A DNA stretch of 64,000 nucleotides from an uncultured Serinicoccus sp. (GTDB lineage: Bacteria > Actinomycetota > Actinomycetes > Actinomycetales > Dermatophilaceae): assembly GCF_947500995.1 (NCBI RefSeq), contig NZ_CANMUA010000001.1:648964-712963 (forward strand), written 5' to 3'. Shown piece by piece: positions 18,312 through 27,003 of the stretch. The translations under genes were made by a program, and so were the position numbers. Every line of letters begins with the position of its first letter. Positions within the stretch are counted from its first letter, which is position 1. The notes under the pieces are model-generated. The model saw only the letters and a list, made by a program, of their open reading frames with translations. It was not told the DNA's origin and ran no database searches.

Positions 18312-19085
18312 TCAGCCGCGGGCGGCGTTGGCCACGACCGCGTCGTGGACGTACTGCGCCAGCCCCGGGGCGATCTCCTCGTAGGAGGCGGTGAACCGGG
18401 GGTCGGTGACGTACATCTGCGCGATCGCGGCGTGCATCTCCCGCGGGCAGTCGTAGAACCAGCGGCAGATCTGCTGGCGGGCCTCCTCGGCGAGCGCCGT
18501 GCCCACCTCGGACCCCGCTGCGTGACCGGCCCGCATGGCCGCGACGAAGCGGGCGTTGAGGTCGTCCTGCTCGTCCTTGACCTGCTGCCACTGCTCGACC
18601 GAGTAGCCCTGGGTGCGCCGCGACGACTGCTGCCACGCGTCGGTGTCACCCCAGCGCTGCTCCGCCTCGGTCGCGTAGTCGTCGTCGAAGCCGTCGCCGA
18701 AGATCTCCCTCAGCTCGGCGGGGCTGACCTGGTTGCCACTCATCTCGTCCTCCAGTGCTGCGTCGATCAACCGGGTCAGCTCCTGCAGCTGCCCGATGCG
18801 GTCCGTGACGCTCGCCCGCTGCCGCCGCAGGTGCGCCGTGACGTCGGCGTCCTGCTGCAGCAGCTCGGCGATCTCCTCCAGCCCGAACCCGAGCCGGCGG
18901 TAGACGACGACGTGCTGGAGCCGGGTGAGGTCACCCACGGTGTAGAGCCGGTACCCGGCGAGGCTCCGCCCACCCGGCACCACCAGACCGATCTCGTCGT
19001 AGTGGTGCAGCGTGCGGATGCTCACGCCGACCTCGGCGGCCACCTGGCCGACCGTCCACGTCTCCTGCGCCGTCATCTGCGTCAC
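18312..19085 (-). CDS. MerR-family regulator with TipAS ligand-binding domain
   Basis: A 257-residue TipA-like activator. Residues about 10-80 form the MerR winged helix-turn-helix (WTVGQVAAEVGVSIRTLHHYDEIGL, RLYTVGDLTRLQHV), then a coiled-coil dimer helix (about 85-125), then a TipAS-type antibiotic-binding domain (about 140-257). TipAL of Streptomyces binds thiopeptides covalently through a Cys; the only Cys here, in RWFYDCPREM, is the candidate. MerR proteins untwist promoters with 19-bp spacers, and exactly such a promoter precedes this gene, so autoregulation is likely. GTG start 19085, 7 nt after the -10. Confidence 0.88.
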   Translation of the reverse strand: MTQMTAQETWTVGQVAAEVGVSIRTLHHYDEIGLVVPGGRSLAGYRLYTVGDLTRLQHVVVYRRLGFGLEEIAELLQQDADVTAHLRRQRASVTDRIGQLQELTRLIDAALEDEMSGNQVSPAELREIFGDGFDDDYATEAEQRWGDTDAWQQSSRRTQGYSVEQWQQVKDEQDDLNARFVAAMRAGHAAGSEVGTALAEEARQQICRWFYDCPREMHAAIAQMYVTDPRFTASYEEIAPGLAQYVHDAVVANAARG

Positions 19086-19092
19086 GTGCCCC

Positions 19093-19123
19093 AGCGTGCA
19101 GCCTCACGGAGCGTGAGGGTCAA
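19093..19123 (-). promoter_or_regulatory. MerR-type promoter/operator with 19-bp spacer
   Basis: On the minus strand: TTGACC (19123-19118), a 19-nt spacer, CACGCT (19098-19093), then 7 nt to the GTG. The perfect inverted repeat CCTCACG-n3-CGTGAGG (19102-19118) begins at the -35 and fills most of the spacer. This is the MerR/TipA architecture. The -35 overlaps the stop codon of the upstream Lrp gene. Confidence 0.8.
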
Positions 19124-19629
19124 GCCTCTTCTGCAGGGGCCTCGTCGGCGGCGGTCATGGTCCCGTGCCCGCGCAGCGACTCGAAGATGAGGCTGGTCTC
19201 GGCGTGCAGGACCCCGGGCCGGTTGGTGAGGTGGTCGAGGACGAAGTCGCGCAGGGCGTCGGCGCTCGGGACCGCCACGTGCACGTAGTAGTCGATGGCC
19301 CCGGAGACGTGGAAGGCCCCCAGCACCCCCGGCAGCTGCGGCACCTCGCGGGTGAACTCCTCGAAGTTCGCGCGCCGGTGCCCGCCGAAGCGGATGGCGA
19401 TCATCGCCTCGACCGGTCTGCCCACCGCCACCGGGTCGATGTCGGCGTGGATGCCCCGCACGACGCCACGCTCGCGCAGCGACCGCACCCGGACCAGGCA
19501 GGTGGACTCGGCGACGCCGACCTCGCGGGCCAGCATCGCGTTGGACATCCGCCCGTCCAGCTCGAGGAGACGCACCAGCGCCTGGTCGGTGTCGTCGAGG
19601 GGCTTGTCGTCACGAGGATTCTTCGGCAC
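19120..19629 (-). CDS. Lrp/AsnC-family transcriptional regulator
   Basis: A 169-residue regulator. An N-terminal AsnC helix-turn-helix (LDDTDQALVRLLELDGRMSN, REVGVAESTCLVRVRSL; about residues 9-55) is followed by an RAM/AsnC ligand domain (about 70-150, with PGVLGAFHVSGAIDYYVHV). Such proteins bind amino acids and assemble on DNA. The DNA-binding targets are not evident; the PLP enzyme at 25789 is a possible one but 6 kb away. Start GTG 19629 (no better start; weak ribosome site). The gene ends inside the promoter of the MerR gene. Confidence 0.88.
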   Translation of the reverse strand: MPKNPRDDKPLDDTDQALVRLLELDGRMSNAMLAREVGVAESTCLVRVRSLRERGVVRGIHADIDPVAVGRPVEAMIAIRFGGHRRANFEEFTREVPQLPGVLGAFHVSGAIDYYVHVAVPSADALRDFVLDHLTNRPGVLHAETSLIFESLRGHGTMTAADEAPAEEA

Positions 19630-19711
19630 GAGGTCAGGGTATGCCGTCCGCCGCGCAGACGCGGCAGCCCGACCGGGCGAGGGCCAGGTCGGGCTGCCGG
19701 TCAGGCGGTGC

Positions 19712-22700
19712 TCACTCCAGGGTCCGCAGCCGCTCCAGGACGTCGTCGGCGACGGCGCCGTCGCCACCGAGGACGCTGACGAGCGCCGGCTGGAGACGCC
19801 CGAGCGCCGACCAGGTCGACGGGGGGACGGAGGCCTGGCGGACCAGCAGCATCGGCGCGTCCACGGTGCCCGCGGCCGCGGCCCCGGCCAACGCGTCCGG
19901 CCAGTTCTGCCCCGAGGCGAGGAACACCTGGGCCCGGGTGTCGTCCGCCCCGGCCAGCAGCGCGGCCGTGGCATACCGGTCCGTGCCGGCCACCCGCGTG
20001 ACCTCACCCCACTCCTCCAGCGCGCTCTCGACCTCGTCGTCGACGACGCCGTCGCCACCGAGCAGCACGATCTCCTCCACGCCGAGGTCGGTGAGCGCCG
20101 CCGCCGTCGCAGCCGGCACCGCGTCGGGCCGCACGAGGAGCACCGGGGCGTCGGAGCGGCCCGCTCGGGCCGCCCCGGCCAACGCGTCCGGGTAGTCCCG
20201 TCCGGTGGCGACGTAGGCCGTGTCCGCCGTGCCGACCTCGGCCGCGATGAGTGCCGCCGTGCCGTACCGGTCCTTCCCGGCGAGTCGGCGGACGTCCACC
20301 CGGGCCGACTCCTCGATCGCCTCGACGACGGCGTCCTCGACCGCGCCGTCACCGCCGAGGACGACGACCTCCTGCGGGTCGAGCCGCTCCAGCTCACCGG
20401 CGGTCGCCGCCGGGAGCCGGTCGGGCTTGGTGAGGAGCACCGGCGCGCCGATGCTGCCGGCCCGCGCGGCGGCCGCCAGGGCGTCCGGGTAGTCGTCGCC
20501 GGTGGCGACGAAGACCGCCTCCACCCCCGGGTCGAAGGTCCGCGACAGCAGGACGGCGGTGCCGTAGCGGTCCTCCCCCGCGATCCGCTCGACCTCGGGG
20601 TGGACCGGCCCGGGCGGCGTGCCGCAGTCCTCGTGGAGCAGGGCGAAGTCCTGCTCCACCACCTCACCGCGTCGCGGGCTGACCGTGGCGCTGTCGCTGA
20701 GGTGCGCCGCGGCGGAGGCGAGCAGCTCCAGGTCACCGACCCGGGTGTCGATCCACCGGGCGTAGGAGCCGTCCGTGTCGGTGACCATCCGCCAGCGCGG
20801 CTGGTCGGCCCGCTCGGGGGTCGCGTCCACGACGGCCCCGCCGAGCGGGTCCGTGGCGCCCTCGCAGTCCTCCCCCTCGACGAGGCCGGTCAGCTTGCCC
20901 CAGGTCGCCGGCGGCCGGACCGTCATCGCCACCTCCGCGGTGGGGTCGCTGCCCGCCACGCCACCGGTGGCGCGGACCCCTGCGGTGTAGGCACCGGGCT
21001 GGGCCACGTCACCGTCGGTCGTCACCTCGACGGTCACCGACTCCCCCGGCTCGAGGGTGAACTCGGTCCGGGAGAGCGAGAGCCACGGCACGTCCACCCC
21101 GGCGTCCGAGCACTCGTCGAACCCGGGCAGCAGCTCGACCACATCGAGCACGGTCCCCCCGTCGGTCCCACCCACCGTGACGAAGCCGCAGGCGCCGGCC
21201 CCGCGGTAGCTGGGCACGTTGGCGTTCGGCAGGTCGACCCAGGCATCGGTCGCCGGGTCATAGCCGAAGGTCTCGTTGGACAGGTCGCCCTGCTGCACGC
21301 CGCCGCTGACGACCAGCTGACCGGCGGCCGCGGCGTAGGCCGCCGCCCAGTGGTCGCTCGGCGCGTCCGCGACCGGGGACCACGCGTCGTCCGCCGGGTC
21401 GTAGGCGTAGGTGGCCGCCGAGCTGGAACCGCTGTCGGGGTCGACGCCACCGGAGCAGTAGAGCAGGCCCTCGGCACCACCGCACGCGGCGAAGGCGACC
21501 TCCTCGGGGTAGTCCGCCAACACCTCCCAGGAGTCGGACCCCGGGTCGTAGGCCGTCACGGCGGCCGAGGCCGGCGCACAGTCGCCGGTGGTGCACCCAC
21601 CGACGGTGTAGAACCGCCCGTCCAGGACACCGTGACCTGCGGCCGAGACCGCGGACGGGTTGTCCGCCACCTGGGTCCAGGCATCGGCGCCGGCGTCGTA
21701 GACGACGGTGGCACCGGTCGTCGCGCCGGCCTCGTCCCACCCGCCGGACACCACGATCTGCCCGCCGACGACGCCGGCCGACGGCGCGTTGACCCTCATC
21801 GGCAGCGGCGCCACCTCGGTCCACTCCATCGTGGCGTTGTCGTAGCGGTGGACGGCGTCCGTCGGCTCCATGCCGTCGCTGCCGCCCACGACGTACCACT
21901 GGCCGTCGAGGGCCACGACCCGGTGGTCCATGATCCCGGTCGGGTAGGGCGTGAGCTCCGTCCACGGCTCCTCCTGGGGGGCGCGGGGCGACGGGGAGGA
22001 CTGCCCCGCCCCGGGCGCCGCACCGAAGGAGGTCTCGACGTCGGCGGTCCGCACCGGCGCCCCCTCGGCAGCCCGGGCGGCGGAGGCGGAGGAGCGGGAG
22101 CCGTCGGCACGCAGGATGGTCATGTCACCGCCCACCTCCCGCAGCTCCACCTGTGCGGTGCCGGTGCCCTCGTTGCTCACCGTGAGGTCGCGGGTCTGCG
22201 CCTCACCGAGCAGGACGTCGGTCGCGACCGACCCCGGGTCCACCGTGAGGACACCACCCTCCAGCGTGAAGTCGGCGCGGACCGCGCCCTCGTCGGGCAC
22301 GCCCACGTCCTGGCGCCCCGGGCTGTAGCTGCGGGCGGTCGTCTCGAACGGGTGCGTTCCGGCCAGCGAGCTGAACAGCCAGTAGAAACCGTCGTCCTGC
22401 CCCTCGTCCGCCGGGGTGTCCTTGCTCATGCCGGAGTCGCCGGAGTCCAGGTTGGTCACCGTCGCGCCGCTGACCGGGTCGTCGTCGACCCCGGAGGTGA
22501 CGGTGCCCACGACGTACCCGCCCTCACCGACCGGGTCGCACGCCATGCTGCCGAGCAGCACGTCGTCCACCTGCCACCAGAGCGTCCAGTTGGCGTCGTA
22601 GAAGTGCCAGCGCACCTGCACCTGGCTCTGTCCGGCCGCCATCGGCAGGGGCACGGTGTCCCTGACCTCGATCTGCTCACCCGTGTAGGTCTTCACCGTG

Positions 22701-24997
22701 GTCCAGGTGTCGCCACCGTCGATGCTGACGTCGAGGTCGGCGGTGTCACCGAGCTCGACGTAGAAGTGGTTGAAGGCGACGACGGGGGTGGTCTGCCCCG
22801 TGAGGTCCACGACCGGGGAGACCAGGGAGGTGTCCTGGCTGCCGTCCGGGCCGTAGAAGTCGCTGTTGACGTCGGCGAAGCCGCCCTCGCCGCCGGTGAG
22901 GTTGCCCATCCCGCCCGGGTCGTCGAAGGTCCACACCTGGCCGTTGCCGAGGTTGTCCTCCACGGTCCACCCGTCCGGCAGCTCGAGGGTGTCGAAGGAC
23001 TCGGTCAGGCCGGTGGAGCTGGCGGCATACCCGTTCGCGACGCAGCTGAGGACGTCGACCAGCATGCTCACGTCCAGGGTCTCGTCCCCCTCGAGCGACA
23101 CCTCCTCGGAGACGACCGTGTAGCCGGGGTACTGCGCCTCGACCCGCACCACGACCGGGGTGCCCAGCGGGACGTCCAGCGCGTAGCTCCCGTCGAGCGG
23201 GTCGGTGAACGTCGTCAGCGCCGTGCCCCCGACGGAGACCTTGGCATAGAGCGGGTACCCCTGGCCGGAGCCGTCGCCGACGGTCCCGCTCAGGGTGCCC
23301 GTGGGCGCCCGGTCGAGAGCGAAGTCCTGCACCACCGTGCCGTCCACGGGCACGGTCACCTCCGTGCTCTCGGAGACCCAGCCGAAGCTGGAGGCGGTCA
23401 CGGCGTAGTCGCCGGAGGTCACCAGGGCGCGGTACCTGCCCTCGGCGTCGGTCGTGAGCTCACGCTCCAGCGGGCCGTCGAGGCTCACCTGCGCCCGGCC
23501 CAGCGGGTCGCCGGAGGCGGCGTCGGTCACGGTGCCCTCGACGAACCCGGTGTCGCCGCGAGGGGCGGACTCCACGAGCGCGAGCGCGTCCAGGCGTCCC
23601 TCGCCGAAGACGTTGTTGTCCTCGTCGGTGCCCCCGCACTGGTCGTCCGGGCTGTCGACGGCGGTGCCGTCCAGCAGGTCCTTCGTCGCCTCGAGGTCAC
23701 CGACGAGCAGCGGCGCGCTCGACCACAGCAGGGCGATCGAGCCGGCCACGTGCGGCGAGGCCATCGACGTGCCGGAGAACGCGGCGTAGTCGTTGCCGGG
23801 CACCGAGGAGCGCACGGCGGTGCCGGGCGCCGACACGTTGGGCTTGGTCTCCCCGTCCTGGCCCGCGCCGCGGCTGGAGGTGTCGGCGATCTGGTGCGCG
23901 GCGTCGTAGTTGCCCACCGAGTAGTTGACGACCAGGCTCCCTGGCGACCCCGAGGTCTCGCAGCCCGGACCGATGTTGCCGTTGGCCCAGACCCCGAACT
24001 GGCCGGCGGCCGCCCAGGCGAGCGACACGTCCTCCATGAACGGGTCGTCGGACGGTATGCCCGAGCCCCAGGAGTTGTTGATGACGTGCGGCCGCTGGGC
24101 GGGGTCGGGGTCGCTGCCGTCGACACGGGTCGGCGCGAGCATCCACTCCCCGCTGGTGATGAGCGCGTCGTCGGAGGGGCAGCAGCCGTTGGCGGCGATC
24201 CACCGGGCGCCTGGGGCGACGCCGACCTGGTTGTCGCCACCGTCGTCGCCGACCATGGTGCCGGTCACGTGGGTGCCGTGGGCGTCGACGTCGACGGGCT
24301 CCTCGGGCGAGACCCCGGCCGCGTCGAACCAGTTGTAGTCGTGGTCGAAGGTGCCGTCGCCGTTGTTCCCGCGGTACTGCTCCACCAGCGCGGGGTGGTC
24401 GTACTGCACGCCGGTGTCGATGGTCGCGACGACGATGCCCTCGCCGGTGACGCCGAACTCGCTCCAGACGTCGTCGGCGTTGATGTCGGCGATCCCCCAC
24501 TCGACCGCCGCCGGACCGACCGCCGCGGGCTCCACCGGGCGCACCTCGGGCACGTCGTAGGTGCGGGTCGGGTAGATCCCCTCGACCTCGGAGCGCCCTG
24601 CCAGGGCCAGCGCGAGGTCCTCCGACCCGGCGGTCACGTGCACCGCGTTGGTGATCCAGTGCGTCTCGTAGGTCGCGCCCTCGGCGTCCAGCTTGGCGCG
24701 CACCCCCGCCTGGCTGGCGGTCGCGGTGCTGGTGAGCGCGTCGTACACCCCCTGGCCGCGAGCGGCCCAGTCCCGCACCCCCTCGAACTGCGTGAGGTCG
24801 GGGCGCTCCTCCAGCCGCACCCAGAAGTCGGTCCTCCCCTGCGTCTCGAGCTCCTCCTGCACCGCCTGCTCGATCTTGGCCTCGGCGCCCGGCGCCGGTG
24901 CCGCGAGCGCAGGCGCCGTCGTCGCCGCCCCCGCCAGCACCACCCCCAGCATGCTGATCCCCGCGACTGCCCTGCGCCATACCCCTGCCTGAACCAT
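19712..24997 (-). CDS. Secreted subtilisin-like protease with CnaB-like, kelch and CWB2 modules
   Basis: A 1761-residue S8 protease. Order: signal peptide (1-32, ending PALAAPA), prodomain (about 35-150), subtilase domain with Asp194 (ATIDTGVQ), His240 (DAHGTHVTG), Asn308 and Ser411 (GTSMASPHVAG); two carboxypeptidase-regulatory-like/CnaB folds; an immune-inhibitor-A-like beta-sandwich (near WTFDDPGG); another CnaB-like unit; five to six kelch repeats forming a probable propeller (about 980-1300); a further Ig-like/CnaB unit; and three C-terminal cell-wall-binding repeats (CWB2, each with RYGTA/RYATA and DYPDALA/NWPDALA). It should be retained on the cell wall. Start ATG 24997 has GGGAGG 5 nt upstream. 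Confidence 0.9.
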   Translation of the reverse strand: MVQAGVWRRAVAGISMLGVVLAGAATTAPALAAPAPGAEAKIEQAVQEELETQGRTDFWVRLEERPDLTQFEGVRDWAARGQGVYDALTSTATASQAGVRAKLDAEGATYETHWITNAVHVTAGSEDLALALAGRSEVEGIYPTRTYDVPEVRPVEPAAVGPAAVEWGIADINADDVWSEFGVTGEGIVVATIDTGVQYDHPALVEQYRGNNGDGTFDHDYNWFDAAGVSPEEPVDVDAHGTHVTGTMVGDDGGDNQVGVAPGARWIAANGCCPSDDALITSGEWMLAPTRVDGSDPDPAQRPHVINNSWGSGIPSDDPFMEDVSLAWAAAGQFGVWANGNIGPGCETSGSPGSLVVNYSVGNYDAAHQIADTSSRGAGQDGETKPNVSAPGTAVRSSVPGNDYAAFSGTSMASPHVAGSIALLWSSAPLLVGDLEATKDLLDGTAVDSPDDQCGGTDEDNNVFGEGRLDALALVESAPRGDTGFVEGTVTDAASGDPLGRAQVSLDGPLERELTTDAEGRYRALVTSGDYAVTASSFGWVSESTEVTVPVDGTVVQDFALDRAPTGTLSGTVGDGSGQGYPLYAKVSVGGTALTTFTDPLDGSYALDVPLGTPVVVRVEAQYPGYTVVSEEVSLEGDETLDVSMLVDVLSCVANGYAASSTGLTESFDTLELPDGWTVEDNLGNGQVWTFDDPGGMGNLTGGEGGFADVNSDFYGPDGSQDTSLVSPVVDLTGQTTPVVAFNHFYVELGDTADLDVSIDGGDTWTTVKTYTGEQIEVRDTVPLPMAAGQSQVQVRWHFYDANWTLWWQVDDVLLGSMACDPVGEGGYVVGTVTSGVDDDPVSGATVTNLDSGDSGMSKDTPADEGQDDGFYWLFSSLAGTHPFETTARSYSPGRQDVGVPDEGAVRADFTLEGGVLTVDPGSVATDVLLGEAQTRDLTVSNEGTGTAQVELREVGGDMTILRADGSRSSASAARAAEGAPVRTADVETSFGAAPGAGQSSPSPRAPQEEPWTELTPYPTGIMDHRVVALDGQWYVVGGSDGMEPTDAVHRYDNATMEWTEVAPLPMRVNAPSAGVVGGQIVVSGGWDEAGATTGATVVYDAGADAWTQVADNPSAVSAAGHGVLDGRFYTVGGCTTGDCAPASAAVTAYDPGSDSWEVLADYPEEVAFAACGGAEGLLYCSGGVDPDSGSSSAATYAYDPADDAWSPVADAPSDHWAAAYAAAAGQLVVSGGVQQGDLSNETFGYDPATDAWVDLPNANVPSYRGAGACGFVTVGGTDGGTVLDVVELLPGFDECSDAGVDVPWLSLSRTEFTLEPGESVTVEVTTDGDVAQPGAYTAGVRATGGVAGSDPTAEVAMTVRPPATWGKLTGLVEGEDCEGATDPLGGAVVDATPERADQPRWRMVTDTDGSYARWIDTRVGDLELLASAAAHLSDSATVSPRRGEVVEQDFALLHEDCGTPPGPVHPEVERIAGEDRYGTAVLLSRTFDPGVEAVFVATGDDYPDALAAAARAGSIGAPVLLTKPDRLPAATAGELERLDPQEVVVLGGDGAVEDAVVEAIEESARVDVRRLAGKDRYGTAALIAAEVGTADTAYVATGRDYPDALAGAARAGRSDAPVLLVRPDAVPAATAAALTDLGVEEIVLLGGDGVVDDEVESALEEWGEVTRVAGTDRYATAALLAGADDTRAQVFLASGQNWPDALAGAAAAGTVDAPMLLVRQASVPPSTWSALGRLQPALVSVLGGDGAVADDVLERLRTLE

Positions 24998-25096
24998 GTC
25001 GGCCTCCCAGCGCGTCCTGCCTCGATCGGATGACCTGACGGTAGGCAGCACCGGGGCGGGCCACAACGACCGGCGTGGGGCAATCGTCGGGCAGTG

Positions 25097-25642
25097 TCAG
25101 CCGCCGGCGGACGCACCCGTCGGCGCGGTGACGGTCAGGGTGCGGGCCTGGAAGCCGCAGCCCCGGACGGTCTCGACCGTCAGCGGCAGCCGGGCCCCGC
25201 CCACCTTGCGCCGCAGGCGCTTGATCACCGAGCGGACCTGCTCGCCGTCCCCCACGAAGGACGTCCCCCACACGTCGCGGGAGAGCTCCTGGATGGACCA
25301 CGCGTGCCCCTGGTCGGAGACGAGGAGAGCGAGGACGTCGTACTCCAGGGGGGTCAGGCGCACCGCGCGGCCCCCGGCCACCACCGTGCGTGCCTCCGGG
25401 TCGAGGACGACCGCCGGCCGGGGCGCGCCCGGCACCTCGCGGCAGCCCAGCTCCGCGGCGCCCGAGCCGAGCAGGGTGGCGGCGTGCTGCCTGCTCGTCG
25501 CGAGGACGACGCAGACCCCGTCGGGAAGTCGGGCGAGGAGCCGCTCGCGCTCGGCCCGGGTGGCGGCGATGACGAGCACCATGGACCGACCGGCGTCCGG
25601 GCCCGGGACGGGGCGCACGTCCCCGAGGTGAGTGACCCCCAT
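25097..25642 (-). CDS. OmpR/PhoB-type winged-helix regulator without a receiver domain
   Basis: A 181-residue protein whose C-terminal ~100 residues form a Trans_reg_C winged helix (RLTPLEYDVLALLVSDQGHAWS, VIKRLRRKVGG, ETVRGCGFQ). The N-terminal ~80 residues have an alpha/beta character (MVLVIAATRAERERLLARL) but no phospho-acceptor Asp motif that I recognise. It lies 99 bp upstream of, and on the same strand as, the giant protease, and could regulate it. ATG 25642 has TAGGGT 6 nt and GTGACA 29 nt upstream, so the transcript is predicted leaderless. Confidence 0.82.
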   Translation of the reverse strand: MGVTHLGDVRPVPGPDAGRSMVLVIAATRAERERLLARLPDGVCVVLATSRQHAATLLGSGAAELGCREVPGAPRPAVVLDPEARTVVAGGRAVRLTPLEYDVLALLVSDQGHAWSIQELSRDVWGTSFVGDGEQVRSVIKRLRRKVGGARLPLTVETVRGCGFQARTLTVTAPTGASAGG

Positions 25643-25648
25643 GGCCGA

Positions 25649-25677
25649 ACCCTAGCGGCGGCCGGGCCCGGTGTCAC
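25649..25677 (-). promoter_or_regulatory. Promoter of the winged-helix gene (leaderless)
   Basis: Minus strand: GTGACA (25677-25672), 17-nt spacer, TAGGGT (25654-25649), then 6 nt to ATG 25642. The best complete -35/-10 pair among the leaderless candidates. Confidence 0.6.
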
Positions 25678-25753
25678 GACCTGCGGGCCAAGACCGTCCT
25701 TGGCGCACGATACGTCTGGATCCGGACATGATTCCGCTGATCCTGTGGCGTTC

Positions 25754-25782
25754 TTGACTGCCACCCGCAGTTTCCCCATCAT
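25754..25782 (+). promoter_or_regulatory. Promoter of the transsulfuration-type enzyme gene (leaderless)
   Basis: TTGACT (25754-25759), 17-nt spacer, CATCAT (25777-25782); seven positions on is the A of ATG 25789. A GGGGG tract abuts the ATG too closely to act as a normal Shine-Dalgarno. Confidence 0.55.
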
Positions 25783-25788
25783 GGGGGT

Positions 25789-26991
25789 ATGCCGCTGCCT
25801 CGCCCCGACCTCGACACCCGCGCCGTCCACGCCGGGCGCGCCGACCTCACCGCGCTCGGGGTGCACGTGCCCCCCATCGACCTGTCCAGCACGTACCCGC
25901 TGCCGGACGTCGAGACCGGTGGGGAGGCCTACGACCAGATGGCCGGAGGCGGACCGCGCCTGGACGGCCAGAGCGCGGTCTACCAGCGGTTGTGGAGCCC
26001 GGGGGTCGCGCGCTTCGAGGAGGCCCTGGCCGAGCTCGAGGGCGGCGAGGCCGGTGTGGCCTTCGCCTCCGGCATGGCGGCGCTGAGCGCCGTGCTCCTG
26101 GCGTGCACCGGAGCCGGCACCCCGCACGTCGTCGCGGTGCGCCCCCTCTACGGCGGCTCGGACCACCTCCTGGCCACCGGGATCCTCGGCACCCGGGTGA
26201 CCTGGACCGACCCCGAGGGGGTCGGCGCGGCGATCGAGGCGGACACCGGGCTCGTCGTCGTGGAGACCCCGGCCAACCCCACCCTCGACCTGGTCGACCT
26301 GCGCGAGGTGGTCGCCGCCGCCGGCGACGTGCCCGTGCTCGTCGACAACACCTTCGCCACCCCGGTCCTGCAGCGGCCGCTGGAGCTGGGCGCGAGCATC
26401 GTCCTGCACTCGGTCACCAAGTTCCTCGCCGGGCACGGCGACGTCCTCGCCGGTGCCGTGGTGACCTCGGAGGCGTGGGCCCGGCGGATCCGTCCGGTGC
26501 GCGCCGTCACCGGCGCCGTCCTGCACCCGCTGTCGGCCTACCTCGCGCACCGCGGGCTGCAGACGCTGCCGCTGCGGGTGCGGGCCCAGCAGGAGGGCGC
26601 CCAGGTGGTGGCCCGGTGGCTGCGCGGCCACCCCGCGGTGCGGGAGGTCTTCTACCCCGGCGCGGACGGCGACCCGCGCCGCCTCATCGGCCGCCAGATG
26701 GCCGGCCCCGGTGCCGTGCTCGCCCTGGACCTCGGCAGCTACGAGGCAGCCGCAGCCGTGGCGCAGGGCTGCCGGCTCATCACCCACGCCGTCTCCCTCG
26801 GCGGCGTGGACTCCCTCGTCCAGCACCCCGCCGCCCTCACCCACCGCCCGGTGGCCGCGGAGGCCCGGCCGGGCGCCGGCATACTCCGGCTGTCCGTGGG
26901 CCTCGAGGCCCCCGAGGACCTCATCGACGACCTCGAGCAGGCGCTCGCCGCGCTCGTGCCCGACGAGCGCCCCGTGACCACGTCGGTCTGA
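25789..26991 (+). CDS. PLP-dependent transsulfuration-family enzyme (Cys/Met metabolism)
   Basis: A 400-residue fold-type I PLP enzyme of the Cys/Met metabolism family (cystathionine gamma-synthase/lyase, methionine gamma-lyase). Seen: DTRAVHAGR near the start, [42 protein letters not shown], and the PLP lysine K211 in [29 protein letters not shown] near the end binds the substrate carboxylate. The exact reaction cannot be decided: the reading favours a lyase, but synthases share all these motifs. No sulfur genes are adjacent. Predicted leaderless from the promoter at 25754-25782. Confidence 0.87.
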   Translation: MPLPRPDLDTRAVHAGRADLTALGVHVPPIDLSSTYPLPDVETGGEAYDQMAGGGPRLDGQSAVYQRLWSPGVARFEEALAELEGGEAGVAFASGMAALSAVLLACTGAGTPHVVAVRPLYGGSDHLLATGILGTRVTWTDPEGVGAAIEADTGLVVVETPANPTLDLVDLREVVAAAGDVPVLVDNTFATPVLQRPLELGASIVLHSVTKFLAGHGDVLAGAVVTSEAWARRIRPVRAVTGAVLHPLSAYLAHRGLQTLPLRVRAQQEGAQVVARWLRGHPAVREVFYPGADGDPRRLIGRQMAGPGAVLALDLGSYEAAAAVAQGCRLITHAVSLGGVDSLVQHPAALTHRPVAAEARPGAGILRLSVGLEAPEDLIDDLEQALAALVPDERPVTTSV

Positions 26992-27003
26992 GGCGCGGGC
27001 GGC

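Noticed and set aside
19295..25033. A 1912-codon open frame on the plus strand across the protease gene
   Set aside because: Antisense of a high-GC gene with good domain content; the translation is repetitive Val/Gly/Arg/His and matches nothing.
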